Source of the DNA: Patescibacteria group bacterium
GTDB lineage: Bacteria > Patescibacteriota > Gracilibacteria > UM-FILTER-43-11
Assembly (NCBI GenBank): GCA_018813295.1
Contig: JAHJBZ010000033.1
Coordinates: forward strand, 1 to 64,000
DNA: 64,000 nt
Reading direction: 5' to 3'
A model generated the notes under the pieces. The model did not search any database, was not told the DNA's origin, and was given only the letters and a program-made list of their open reading frames with translations. Positions 1-8,646 of the stretch are shown piece by piece; position 1 is the stretch's first letter, and each line of letters starts with the position of its first letter. A program made the translations under genes and the position numbers.

Positions 1-300
1 ACTCATGTTATCCCAGTTCTCAGAATCTCCAAAAAGCTCAGCAAGGTATATTAATACTGTTATTTTTGTGAATTCAGATCTGGTAATGCTGTCATCCGGA
101 CGGAATGTATCCAGAGGTACCCCAAAAGCTGTATCTCCGATTATGAAGTGTTTCTCCTGAAGGTTTTCTATGTATGGGGAATAGAGAGAATCTGAGGGGA
201 GGTCGGAGAAGAAAGATCCATAAGCAATAGCACACGTAAGAATAGTAATTAATATACTCGATACCGTGACCATTAGGTATTTTAGGATCTTAACTTTCAT
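1..300 (-). CDS. SLH-domain secreted protein (N-terminal part, runs off window)
   Basis: The first 100 residues are visible, starting at the ATG at 300. A hydrophobic signal segment (about residues 8-27, ending CAIAYG) is followed by the start of an S-layer homology domain: FSDLPSDSLYSPYIENL, then a glycine turn, FRPDDSITRSEF, and K. SLH domains bind secondary cell-wall polymers, so the protein is probably held on the cell surface. It is the last gene of the minus-strand pilus locus and follows the VWA-domain gene by about 50 bp. The same domain type occurs in the PilN-like protein of this locus, suggesting a shared way of anchoring to the wall. The rest of the protein is outside the window. 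Confidence 0.8.
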   Translation of the reverse strand, partial: MKVKILKYLMVTVSSILITILTCAIAYGSFFSDLPSDSLYSPYIENLQEKHFIIGDTAFGVPLDTFRPDDSITRSEFTKITVLIYLAELFGDSENWDNMS

Positions 301-351
301 AAAAGTTAATGTTATGTGGGTTTTTAATTATAGCACAATCTAATCTTAGTC

Positions 352-2289
352 TTAGAATGACAAACTGCCTCTCATTCTAATAATTAATTCCTGAATTGCA
401 GTTTCAAATGTCTGGGTGATGTTGTTGGTTTGGTTGGCATTTGTGATTGCTTTGTAAACAATGGAATTTAAGATGTCATCCGATGAAGTGCTGTAGGTAG
501 AATATTCAGTGTAATTTATGAAATTCATCAGATAATAAAGCAATCTGTAGCGACCAAATTCTACATCTTGCCCAATTGATGGGTCTATCACTCGCGTGAA
601 GTAATAGAACATTTTTTCAAGATACAGATTTTTTAATGCTTCATAATTTGGCTCATTCTGAACAAATGACGAGAGAGACGTTGCAGTTTTATCATCTAAA
701 CACTCAATCATTTTCTCAATTCCCTCCTGTTCAGTTATGGTTGTCTCTTCTCCCGCAAAACGCTCACCAGGTCTTGAAAACAAGCTCCAATCACCAGCAT
801 GTGGGTGATCCGCATCTGGTTTTAGCAATACTCTAACCTTAACAACTTGGTATTTATTACATTCTGTGATTGGAATGCTGTAATTTCTTTCTGTAGTATT
901 TATTATCAGACTGTCTCCGGCCCACAATTCATATTGAATGCCCTGATCCACAGTTTCACCATACCAGGTCCAAAGAATTTCCTCATCGTTTATGATTTGT
1001 GATTGAAGGAATATGCCAGTATCGTAGGCAAAAACAGGTACAGAAACAGTGTCGGCTTCCGATCCTATGGTGTGATAAGCAGTATGTGCACTAACGTAAT
1101 AACGGAGGTAATCTTCCGGATAATCATCTCCGGGAATTGCCCCTTCAAATACCAATAGATCATCTGTACTTTCATCACGTTTATGTATGAGAACCTGATT
1201 CTGGACACCTCCTGCTGCATTTAAATAAAACATCTCAACAACATTTACCAGTTTGCCGTAAGGTGCAATTTCAATCCGGACAGGAAATGGATCTCCCAAC
1301 AACGCTTCATGTGCAACATCGTGCGTCATCATAGGTTCTGCAACGTCCACATCGGGGTAATTAATGGTTTTTACCGGATAATCTTTAATATATATCTGAG
1401 CTGACCCACTTGATGCTTCAGATAACGGGAGAGTGGAATAATATTGTAAAACAAATCTATTAGAACCGCGCTTTTGTAATAAGTCATGAATTACAGTTAA
1501 GTCCGTACCAAAAGAACCAAGATACCCACCTGCCATTGAATGGCTTAGGCTCGCGTCTTCTGTGTTATCTGACCTCAGGCTATGCAATTGTTTTATAGGT
1601 GCTCCAACTACAAAGGTAATAAAGTCATTAGCTGCTAATTCATTAATTGTCTCTCGAACATTATATGTCGTATCTTCCCCACGATCCTGATCATAAAATT
1701 GAGATCCGTTTATTATTAAAGCTACTTTTTCCGCCCCCGAACGTGATGAAGTTGAAGCGAAATTATAAATTTTATTAAGGCCATAAACCCTTTTTGGATG
1801 CGATGAATCAAATGCCATGCTATCTATTGAAGTCTCAAGATTTGCGAATTCCGTATAAGACTCAGGTGTTTCATCTTGAGGTGTGTCACTACTACTAAAA
1901 GCGGTTATATTAACCTTTAAATCCACACCTTGATTTTCCATATACAAGATTAGTGATTTAAGGTTGCTCCTGATAATTGACTGATAATTTTCAGTATTAC
2001 CACTCTGATCCAGTAGTATAAAGAGATCAATTTTATTGTTTGAAGAATCCGGTGGCAGAATAACAATTGGCCCATTGTTTCTTTCGCCATTTTCAGAAAC
2101 ATGGAAATGTCTTGCAAATAAATTACTTGTATCTCCGGTAATTTTTAAACTTAATTGCACCTGTGGAAATGAACTGATGTCCTCTTCTTCTACGGCAACA
2201 GTGTACAAAGTACTAGCCTTAACAATTACGACTGTAATTAAGACGAATAGAATGGCGAATACTATGTTTGTTTTATTCGGGAATTTCAT
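352..2289 (-). CDS. VWA-domain surface protein of the pilus locus
   Basis: A 645-residue protein with an N-terminal signal or anchor segment (residues 8-26) and a von Willebrand factor A-like domain from about residue 86 to 280. The metal-site motif is degenerate: DQSGN at 94-98 instead of DxSxS, so metal-dependent adhesion may be weakened or altered. Downstream there is beta-rich sequence with a fibronectin-like stretch and a C-terminal helical region. VWA proteins at the end of pilus operons (PilY1-like or tip adhesins) often mediate surface attachment. That role is inferred here from position and domain, since there is no recognisable PilY1 C-terminal propeller. No Shine-Dalgarno sequence precedes the ATG. 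Confidence 0.72.
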   Translation of the reverse strand: MKFPNKTNIVFAILFVLITVVIVKASTLYTVAVEEEDISSFPQVQLSLKITGDTSNLFARHFHVSENGERNNGPIVILPPDSSNNKIDLFILLDQSGNTENYQSIIRSNLKSLILYMENQGVDLKVNITAFSSSDTPQDETPESYTEFANLETSIDSMAFDSSHPKRVYGLNKIYNFASTSSRSGAEKVALIINGSQFYDQDRGEDTTYNVRETINELAANDFITFVVGAPIKQLHSLRSDNTEDASLSHSMAGGYLGSFGTDLTVIHDLLQKRGSNRFVLQYYSTLPLSEASSGSAQIYIKDYPVKTINYPDVDVAEPMMTHDVAHEALLGDPFPVRIEIAPYGKLVNVVEMFYLNAAGGVQNQVLIHKRDESTDDLLVFEGAIPGDDYPEDYLRYYVSAHTAYHTIGSEADTVSVPVFAYDTGIFLQSQIINDEEILWTWYGETVDQGIQYELWAGDSLIINTTERNYSIPITECNKYQVVKVRVLLKPDADHPHAGDWSLFSRPGERFAGEETTITEQEGIEKMIECLDDKTATSLSSFVQNEPNYEALKNLYLEKMFYYFTRVIDPSIGQDVEFGRYRLLYYLMNFINYTEYSTYSTSSDDILNSIVYKAITNANQTNNITQTFETAIQELIIRMRGSLSF

Positions 2290-2342
2290 TAAGGACTTAG
2301 AATTAAATATGTTAGATGTTAGATAAATTTCTGCCTACGGCG

Positions 2343-2408
2343 GGGACCTAATAGGGGACCTAATTGGTGTAATACACCCATGAGGTCACCAATTAGGCCA
2401 CCAATTAG
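2343..2408. repeat. Period-12 degenerate tandem repeat in inverted arms
   Basis: The left arm carries GGGGACCTAATA-type 12-bp units and the right arm their complement (AGGCCACCAATT). The arms can pair around TAATACACCCAT. Same family as 18792-18903 and 37411-37505. Lies between two same-strand genes. Confidence 0.75.
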
Positions 2409-2422
2409 AAAATGTCAATTGT

Positions 2423-3406
2423 CTATTTATTAATAGAGGAGTCAGAAAAATGAACAAAATTAAGACCAGGCATTATTCCTTCTTCAGCCTGACGTTGAAC
2501 TTTAACACGTTGATATAATCCAGTTGATGTAGCACCAATTACATCTATTATCTGCATCATATTTGGAAGCGCTACGGGCTGGTTTTGGTAACTGGCTGAC
2601 AATTTATAATGCACGGGCACATTATCCAATGTCTGAAAGTAAATAATGTAATTATTGTTTAGCGGTTGAAATCCCGAAACACGAATCTGGTCATCATAGC
2701 CCTCTACATATCCTCCAAAATTTACAGATATTGGCTGGTCGCTCGTGGGGAAGTTCATGCCGTTTTGTGATTCATCCTGGGTATTAACCGAAATGCGCTG
2801 TACGGAGCTCTCAAAGCCATATTTTAAGCTATCAAAATCCAAGAAACTGATCATAGCACCCTCCCTTGGGAATACAAAAATTTCAAAAAGCAGTTCAGAA
2901 TTTTCATGATCTTGATTGTATTCAAAGGCAATTTCATTAAAATTGTCTTCCATGCTTATTTCACGTAATACAAATGCTTTTGCGCTTCGTGGTTCAAGAC
3001 CATAAAAAGCTTTCTGATCCAGAGTCTGACCATCGGCCAAGTAAGCACTGCTTGTTACAATCCGATTATTAGGGTTGTATGCATCAGCAGTATTTAAATC
3101 ATTAGCACTTAGTCCCATTTCCCTCTCTATATAAAATGAATTACTTTCTTCGTTGTACGGCAAAAATTCCTCAATTTGATCATTCACGCTTATATCTTTT
3201 TCAGTCAAAAATTTAATATTACGATTTGCATTATCACCAGTACCAACAATTCCAAAAGAGGCTTCAATAGCACCTTCAGCTGAATATAGAGCCTGAGCTG
3301 AAGAAAGAATATCAGCATTTACAGATATTTCCTGAAAAAGCAGACCGAAATCAATTAAAATTAATGTATAAAGTGCCAATGCTATCGAAACTAGAATTGC
3401 GTACAT
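2423..3406 (-). CDS. PilX-like minor pilin protein
   Basis: A 327-residue protein with one N-terminal membrane helix (residues 3-20) followed by an amphipathic stretch with ALYSAEGAIEASF near residue 42. This resembles the AE-containing motif after the first helix of PilX-type minor pilins, though no G|FxxxE prepilin cleavage motif is visible upstream of the helix. The rest is predicted to be extracellular and beta-rich. It sits between a VWA-domain gene and prepilin genes, which fits a pilus priming or tip complex (PilX with PilY1). The start at 3406 directly abuts a repeat-hairpin, so the true N-terminus could have been altered there. Assignment rests on topology and context. Confidence 0.6.
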   Translation of the reverse strand: MYAILVSIALALYTLILIDFGLLFQEISVNADILSSAQALYSAEGAIEASFGIVGTGDNANRNIKFLTEKDISVNDQIEEFLPYNEESNSFYIEREMGLSANDLNTADAYNPNNRIVTSSAYLADGQTLDQKAFYGLEPRSAKAFVLREISMEDNFNEIAFEYNQDHENSELLFEIFVFPREGAMISFLDFDSLKYGFESSVQRISVNTQDESQNGMNFPTSDQPISVNFGGYVEGYDDQIRVSGFQPLNNNYIIYFQTLDNVPVHYKLSASYQNQPVALPNMMQIIDVIGATSTGLYQRVKVQRQAEEGIMPGLNFVHFSDSSINK

Positions 3407-3409
3407 CTA

Positions 3410-3502
3410 TTTAAGCTTTAGGGATTAAGTTTTAAGGATTAAGCAAGTCTTAAGTTTAGGTTTTAGCTTACAGCTTAAGGCTTATAGCTTAAAACTTAAA
3501 GG
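3410..3502. repeat. Period-7 repeat hairpin (nnTAAGn units)
   Basis: Left arm units such as ATTAAGT, TTTAAGG, ATTAAGC. Right arm units such as TTACAGC, TTAAGGC, TTATAGC are their complements, giving a long imperfect hairpin. The right arm overlaps the last codons of the neighbouring pilin gene. Confidence 0.75.
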
Positions 3503-4155
3503 ATATTAATAACCTTATCAGTACCAAAAGATAGCGTGGTTACGCTAGTTTCATCATCTTTGAATTGAAAATCCAGCTCTATTATTTGATCTTCATAGGC
3601 ATCCTCAAAGGCATCAATTGGATTAAATGAATAATTTTCATCAGTTAGCAATGAATCATATCCGCTAACAAACGTGATTTTCCCGAAAGGCGGTGTAAAA
3701 AACATAAATGCGGAATTTACTGAAGTTCCAGGATCTGATTCGTCGGTTTTTAAACGTATATCCTTTAAATAAACTACAGGTGATGGCATTTCTTTTTCGG
3801 TTTGATAAAGAGTTTTTGCATCTTGTGTATCGCTATCTATAACTTCAGTTGTCATTTCCATGTAATAATATGGCTCTGGGTCACCAAAATCGCTATCAGT
3901 CTTAAAGTGAAGTGCATAATGACTTGGAATAAAATCCGGATTCATTAAATCTCCTGCAGATAGGGCTGCAATGGATTTCCCAGCCAATGCATATCCCATA
4001 TTTGTCACCAAATCAGTTTTTATTTGATGCAATGTACGGCGCATGGAGATATCTGAACGAATTGAAGTTGTGAAAGGAGCTGCCATTACCATTAAAAACA
4101 TCATAAGTCCGGCGACTATAAGCAATTCTATCATCGTAAACCCTTTGTTTTGCAA
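3496..4155 (-). CDS. Type IV prepilin-like protein (GspH/PilW-like)
   Basis: A 219-residue prepilin. The start is a TTG at 4155, giving the short leader MQNKG, then FTMIELLIVAGLMMF, a prepilin peptidase site (G|F, Glu at +5) and a hydrophobic helix. The remainder is a globular, acidic extracellular domain without recognisable cysteine pairs. Such minor pilins are processed by PilD and inserted in the pilus or its initiation complex. Part of the minus-strand pilus operon, downstream of another prepilin. The last codons lie inside a period-7 repeat hairpin. The precise subfamily is uncertain. Confidence 0.83.
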   Translation of the reverse strand: MQNKGFTMIELLIVAGLMMFLMVMAAPFTTSIRSDISMRRTLHQIKTDLVTNMGYALAGKSIAALSAGDLMNPDFIPSHYALHFKTDSDFGDPEPYYYMEMTTEVIDSDTQDAKTLYQTEKEMPSPVVYLKDIRLKTDESDPGTSVNSAFMFFTPPFGKITFVSGYDSLLTDENYSFNPIDAFEDAYEDQIIELDFQFKDDETSVTTLSFGTDKVINIL

Positions 4156-4215
4156 TCTTTTTTTAGTGATAAAAAAACATTAAATGACACTTTTTCAGTC
4201 TGACAAACGATATTC

Positions 4216-4236
4216 TTGAACAAGAAAATTGTTCAA
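4216..4236. other. Short perfect inverted repeat between prepilin genes
   Basis: TTGAACAA and TTGTTCAA are separated by five bases in a 114-bp gap between two pilin genes. It could fold as a small RNA hairpin on the minus-strand transcript. No T-run directly follows, so a terminator role is weakly supported. Confidence 0.4.
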
Positions 4237-4269
4237 AAAGCTTAAAGTTTTTGTTTTTTTATCTCTCTT

Positions 4270-4899
4270 TTATTGCATACTGTTTTCCAGCTCAGTAACA
4301 CCATCTTCCCCCATATTACCTGCTACTGGGGCTATGTCGGATAATTTTCTATTTGATGCGACAACACAATAGGTTCTATTTCCTTCTTCTGAGCCATATG
4401 TACCACTACCACTATAATCGTCATTTAAGTCAGGATCAGTTTGGTTTTCCAAAAAGGCACATAATTTCCATCCGTTATTATCAGCCCCATAAAGGTACTC
4501 ATACATATTACCTGAAGTATCGTGTGTAATTCCCTGCTTAGGATCTTCAGCCAAAGCCAGTAACCCCTCTCCGTCGGCATATTTCAAAACTTGGAAACAT
4601 GTCATAAGCATTTCATAGTCTGCAACAGCATCGCATTCAGTAATTTTTCCTCTTATTTTTCTGTTTTTTACAGTAGGATTTGGTGGTTCACCATAAGAAG
4701 CTACAAATTGTTCCACAAGAGCAGCTACTTGTTTAATTTCGTTCTTTCTCTCCGTATCACGTGCTTTAGAGCCACCTTGTGAAAAAAGGTAATTTGCGGA
4801 AGCAGCAATCAAAACTGCCATTATTACAATAACAACCAATAGTTCTACAAAAGTAAAACCAGATCGATTGTTTTTAAGTAGGGCGAGATGACGTTTCAT
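4270..4899 (-). CDS. Type IV prepilin (GspG/PilA-like)
   Basis: A 209-residue prepilin with leader MKRHLALLKNNRSG followed by FTFVELLVVIVIMAVLIAA, a clear prepilin peptidase site with Glu at +5. After the helix comes KARDTERKNEIKQVAALVEQF, the pattern of GspG-like and Gram-positive-type major pseudopilins. Cysteines at CDAVADYEMLMTC and later in the C-terminal domain could form disulfides. It follows the PilC gene in the operon, a common place for the main pilin of monoderm systems, so it may be the major pilin of locus 1. A second pilin with the same architecture lies at 44623-45108. Confidence 0.88.
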   Translation of the reverse strand: MKRHLALLKNNRSGFTFVELLVVIVIMAVLIAASANYLFSQGGSKARDTERKNEIKQVAALVEQFVASYGEPPNPTVKNRKIRGKITECDAVADYEMLMTCFQVLKYADGEGLLALAEDPKQGITHDTSGNMYEYLYGADNNGWKLCAFLENQTDPDLNDDYSGSGTYGSEEGNRTYCVVASNRKLSDIAPVAGNMGEDGVTELENSMQ

Positions 4900-4980
4900 A
4901 TGATATTAGTTAATTAGTAATGTTGCCTGTTTATTATAGCGCGATTGCGTGCCCTGATTCAAATCTCGTTTAGCTGATAG

Positions 4981-6240
4981 TTAAATTAAGCTCTGTGCAT
5001 TTTCGTAGAAGGCAATAATTGCACTTCCAATTGCATAGGCAAGAAATACGGCAAACATAACAATAATTGCATAAAAAACCGCACTAAATCCTTTAATTGC
5101 ACGCTCCAAGCGAATTACAAATAGTTCATCCAAATCATTTCGCACATCCATTAATGTGTCTCCAAGGCTTGCGGTTGCGCCACCAACCTTAGCGGCTTGT
5201 ACAATTGATGGAATTAGATAATCTCGCCCAGCATCATTTTCTTTTATTATCGCGGTAAATAAATCATCTCCGCCCTGCATGCATTTTATTATGTTAGTGT
5301 ATGTATTCTGCATGCAAACATTATTATTTTGTCTGATAATAATTTCCATCGATCTAATGATATCTACATTCTTTGTAAGTAATGTGGAAAGTAAATATGC
5401 GAATTGTGCAGTGTAATAAGTGCGCAGGGTTTTACCTAAAATAGGCATGTGCAATAAAAAGTCATGCCACCACCAACGTGTTTTTTCATGATTTACGGTG
5501 AAATAGTAGAAAGTTGCAATACTAAGACCAAAAATAATTCCAATAATAATGCCGAAACGCACAAAAAATTTAGAAAGCGTTAAAAGGAAGTTCATAGCCC
5601 ATGGAATTGCCATCTTTTCACCAAATAGTGCTTTAAATTGAGGTATTACAAAGATAACTACTATAAGTGCGACAACAAGAATCATTATAAGTGTTACACC
5701 ACGTTTAATTAGAACCGAATGGAACTTTGCTGTTAATTCCATTTGTTTTTTCTTTTCTTTCACATAATCGCTTAAGTATTCACCAAGGTTAGAAGATGTT
5801 TCACCGGCTTCAATAATTCCTAAAAATTCTTCATCAAAGTATTGCGGAAAAATATTAAAAATTTCCACCTGGCTTGTAAAAGGTTTTTCCATCCTCTCTA
5901 TCAGCTTCATAATTACATTTTTCAAGCCCTTGCTGTCTTCATTTTCTCCAATAAATTCCAAAGTAGCCTTTAGTGTACGTCCTCGAGAAAGTGAATTCCC
6001 AAGCATTTTAATTAAACGTAATACATCTTTTTTTGCAACTTGAGATAGACGACTAATAAAATCGATTTCTTGCAATTTTGTCCACCAGGTATCCTTGCGG
6101 GCATCGGTAATATCATCCAAGGTGGCCCGGAATCCCTCTCCTTTTAAAATCTGAAGTGCTTCTTCAGGTGTTTGAGCCTTAATTTCGACTTTCTTTTTAT
6201 TACCAAAGGCATCCGTTGCTGTAATTGTAAAAATAAACAT
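4981..6240 (-). CDS. pilC: Type IV pilus inner-membrane platform protein PilC (GspF family)
   Basis: A 419-residue GspF-family protein, the usual length. The two GspF domains cover about residues 70-195 and 275-400. Membrane helices are at about 181-200, 223-247 and near 388-412. The motif GETSSNLGEYLSDYV (146-160) is typical of the first domain. PilC couples the cytoplasmic ATPase to pilin assembly at the membrane. The N-terminal 60 residues resemble the small leading domain of PilC proteins. It is cotranscribed with the upstream PilO-like and PilN-like genes. A second, divergent PilC is encoded at 38304-39590, so the cell has two platforms. Confidence 0.93.
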   Translation of the reverse strand: MFIFTITATDAFGNKKKVEIKAQTPEEALQILKGEGFRATLDDITDARKDTWWTKLQEIDFISRLSQVAKKDVLRLIKMLGNSLSRGRTLKATLEFIGENEDSKGLKNVIMKLIERMEKPFTSQVEIFNIFPQYFDEEFLGIIEAGETSSNLGEYLSDYVKEKKKQMELTAKFHSVLIKRGVTLIMILVVALIVVIFVIPQFKALFGEKMAIPWAMNFLLTLSKFFVRFGIIIGIIFGLSIATFYYFTVNHEKTRWWWHDFLLHMPILGKTLRTYYTAQFAYLLSTLLTKNVDIIRSMEIIIRQNNNVCMQNTYTNIIKCMQGGDDLFTAIIKENDAGRDYLIPSIVQAAKVGGATASLGDTLMDVRNDLDELFVIRLERAIKGFSAVFYAIIVMFAVFLAYAIGSAIIAFYENAQSLI

Positions 6241-6294
6241 GTTTATTTATTAAACTCTAAATTCTAAACTCGAAACTCTAAAAAATGATAAATA

Positions 6295-6555
6295 TTATTT
6301 GCGTTCTATCGTCTGGAAAATGCTAGGTTTAATGAAATATACAGGATCAAGTGGCTTGTAGGAATTAAAACGTGTTTGCCGATCCAATTCCATTAATATT
6401 GCTTCATCCTGCTCCAAGCTGGTGTATGCGGCTAATTGAGGCTCTTTAAAATTTCTCCAATGAGCTGCTGAATCATGAAAGAACGCCTCATATCCTAAAT
6501 AAAATATTAAAAAGAAGGCGAATACAATTGCGATTTTACGAATTAATTTAATCAT
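6295..6555 (-). CDS. Small membrane-anchored protein of the pilus operon
   Basis: An 86-residue protein with one N-terminal membrane helix (about residues 8-25, IAIVFAFFLIFYLGYEAFF) and a short hydrophilic outer tail. It lies between the PilO-like gene and pilC, where pilP-type genes stand in other pilus operons, but no PilP similarity or lipobox is visible. It is most likely a small accessory subunit of the PilN/PilO alignment complex. This is inferred only from position and topology. No recognised family. Confidence 0.6.
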   Translation of the reverse strand: MIKLIRKIAIVFAFFLIFYLGYEAFFHDSAAHWRNFKEPQLAAYTSLEQDEAILMELDRQTRFNSYKPLDPVYFIKPSIFQTIERK

Positions 6556-6592
6556 GATTGTTATTTAGAATTAGAAATTTAAAAAATAGATA

Positions 6593-7408
6593 TTAGTAAT
6601 CATCTCCAACCAAGTGATAGGCGTATACGGAGAAATTTGCCTTATAAATTCCGTCACCTTCTTCAATCTCCAATGTCATAATATCCATTAGGCGCAAAGA
6701 ACTACGCAGTGATCCTATAAAACTAAGTATATTAGGCAATGCGCTTTCTGTTGAAAATGTATATTCATATGGCTCAGCTACATAAAGCAAATCGTCGTAA
6801 TAAAATTGAGATTCAGGAACCTCTCGAATCCCAATAGCATCAATTACCATTCTGTTTTTTGCTGCGATGTCTTCAAGCATGGCAATAATTTCTTCAGCTT
6901 TTTCATCGGCATCCGGAACAGCAGCATAAACGGTGTACATATTTTCTACAAGCGTATTGCGATCTTCTTCAAGTTTTGTTAGAAATTCATTATTTTGCTC
7001 TTCCATTTTTATTACCTGACTCTGCTCGTCTAAATCATTGTTTAACTGATCAATTTCGGCAAGGAGGGCAGGGCCGTTCTTCCATGCAAAAAATAAAATT
7101 ACGATAAGAACAATAGTACAAATCAGATTGATCTGATCCAGCGTAGAACGGCTTTTTTTAATTTGAGTCAAAGTATCCAGCACTCCTTCACCTTCTTTTT
7201 TAAATTCAATTTTATTTATAATGCGGGTGATAAGTGAGCTTTTCCCGAATTTCTTTTCACAAAATCCCTGAATGTTTTCAGGCAATTTCTTGAACTTGTT
7301 TTTCAATGAATCAAATTTGCTGATTGGAGCACTTGATGACACTTGTTCTTCGACAGGTGTTTCTTTCTGCTTATCATCAAACTCTGGAAAATCCTTATTC
7401 TCAATCAT
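6593..7408 (-). CDS. PilO-like pilus alignment protein
   Basis: A 271-residue bitopic protein. A charged cytoplasmic N-terminal region of about 100 residues is followed by one membrane helix (INLICTIVLIVILFFAW), a coiled-coil segment (LAEIDQLNNDLDEQSQVIKMEEQNN) and a C-terminal alpha/beta domain containing IGIREVPESQFYYDD and LPNILSFIGSLRSSLRLMDIMTLEI. This is the PilO pattern of helix, coiled coil and ferredoxin-like domain. The N-terminal cytoplasmic extension is much longer than in typical PilO proteins. It lies directly downstream of the PilN-like gene and probably forms a heterodimer with it. Confidence 0.78.
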   Translation of the reverse strand: MIENKDFPEFDDKQKETPVEEQVSSSAPISKFDSLKNKFKKLPENIQGFCEKKFGKSSLITRIINKIEFKKEGEGVLDTLTQIKKSRSTLDQINLICTIVLIVILFFAWKNGPALLAEIDQLNNDLDEQSQVIKMEEQNNEFLTKLEEDRNTLVENMYTVYAAVPDADEKAEEIIAMLEDIAAKNRMVIDAIGIREVPESQFYYDDLLYVAEPYEYTFSTESALPNILSFIGSLRSSLRLMDIMTLEIEEGDGIYKANFSVYAYHLVGDDY

Positions 7409-7434
7409 TTGTTTAATAGTTAGTTATTAAGAAT

Positions 7435-8607
7435 TTATAAATAATCGAATTTTAATTTCCATACCCAATACGCAACTTCTGCACGAGTTACAAACTGGTC
7501 TGGTTTTAATTCGCTAACAATATTGTCGAGTAATCCATTATCAATTGCCACACGTACAACTGGGTATATATCATCTTGTGGAGACACATCCGTAAACGGC
7601 AAGATAATAGGTTTTACTTCTTCGTTAGCTTCGTTAGCTTCGTTAGCTTCATTAGAATATGGAATTTCAATCTCAAAAATAGTCAGAATAGTTTTTAATG
7701 CTTCAATACGACCAATCTCCTGGTCAGGATGGAACAGGCCTACATCATCACCTTCTGCAATGCCCATCTGGCTTGCCAATTGAATATATTGATAATGCCA
7801 ATCCTTCTCTGAAAGATCGATGTATTGTTTATATTCATCTATGCTAATGGTGTCGTTAGATAAAAACTCAAATAATGCGACCTTAAAAAATTCAGCGCGA
7901 TTAATACTGTTATCTGGCCTAAAGTAGCCATCTGGATACCCCTCGATTGTACCTGCAATGGTTAAATCACGAATTGCCTGTGCGTAATATGCATGAGAAT
8001 CCACATCTGGATAAGGCATTGGATTTTGCCAGAATTCAGGATCAAGATCTGTCTGAAGTACAAAAGAATAAATATTCTCAAAGTAGTTATACCAACTGGA
8101 TGTAACTTGGCGAGGTGTACGCTGCGCCCCAGATGGAATTTTAACCTCGGTAAACAAATCCGAATCTTTAAAGCTCTTAAGCACACGACCGAGTGAAGCA
8201 TAGTCGACCGATTCTATAGGCAAGGTCACCAGGCCTTTGTTGTTTATCTGAAATTTAGTAACTCGTGCGTCTTGAGGTAATAAACGACGCAAATCATTAA
8301 GAACTTGTGTGAAGTCAAAAACTAAATATGGATTTTCCTCATCGCTTCCACTTATTACATTTTTTCTAGCTTCCAAAATCAGATTTAATGCATATAATCC
8401 TTCGCGATATGTATTGATTTGATCTAATAAATCGGTTTGATCACTTTGGGTTGCGGTCAGTTCTTCTATAGTCTGATTTCCATCTTCAAAATCTGCTCTT
8501 AACGGCCTAAGCACACCTATGCGGATGTAAATATAGCCAAAAACAAAGAAGCAGATGAGAATAGCTAGGATTATTGTTGTGAATTTAGATTGTTTACCTT
8601 TAGTCAT
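7435..8607 (-). CDS. PilN-like pilus protein fused to three SLH domains
   Basis: A 390-residue protein. It has a short cytoplasmic N-terminus, a membrane helix (about residues 10-30), a coiled coil (40-75) and a PilN-like alpha/beta domain (about 95-185), then three S-layer homology domains at about 199-245, 262-312 and 338-386. Each shows the YxDV/F...I..L...G...G....F.PD..I.R.E pattern. PilN normally ends after the alpha/beta domain. The added SLH domains would lie outside the membrane and could pin the pilus machine to the cell wall. Between the second and third SLH domains is an NEA tripeptide repeat encoded by a 9-bp tandem repeat. The PilO-like gene follows 26 bp downstream. Confidence 0.82.
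   Translation of the reverse strand: MTKGKQSKFTTIILAILICFFVFGYIYIRIGVLRPLRADFEDGNQTIEELTATQSDQTDLLDQINTYREGLYALNLILEARKNVISGSDEENPYLVFDFTQVLNDLRRLLPQDARVTKFQINNKGLVTLPIESVDYASLGRVLKSFKDSDLFTEVKIPSGAQRTPRQVTSSWYNYFENIYSFVLQTDLDPEFWQNPMPYPDVDSHAYYAQAIRDLTIAGTIEGYPDGYFRPDNSINRAEFFKVALFEFLSNDTISIDEYKQYIDLSEKDWHYQYIQLASQMGIAEGDDVGLFHPDQEIGRIEALKTILTIFEIEIPYSNEANEANEANEEVKPIILPFTDVSPQDDIYPVVRVAIDNGLLDNIVSELKPDQFVTRAEVAYWVWKLKFDYL
7621..7655. repeat. 9-bp coding tandem repeat (TTCGTTAGC)
   Basis: Three exact copies of TTCGTTAGC followed by a fourth copy with one change (TTCATTAG). They encode the NEANEANEANE linker between SLH domains 2 and 3 of the PilN-like protein. The unit is a multiple of three, so copy-number changes would keep the frame. 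Confidence 0.9.
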
Positions 8608-8646
8608 TGTGTGAAATGTTAAATGTCAAAAGTTAAAAGTCAAATG
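8606..8646. repeat. AAATGTCAAAAGT word repeat
   Basis: A short run of related words (AAATGTTAAATGTCAAAAG, TTAAAAGTCAAATG) between the PilN-like gene and the upstream prepilin gene. It resembles single-arm versions of the TTGACA/ATGTCAAATG spacers near 51065 and 35798. Confidence 0.5.
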
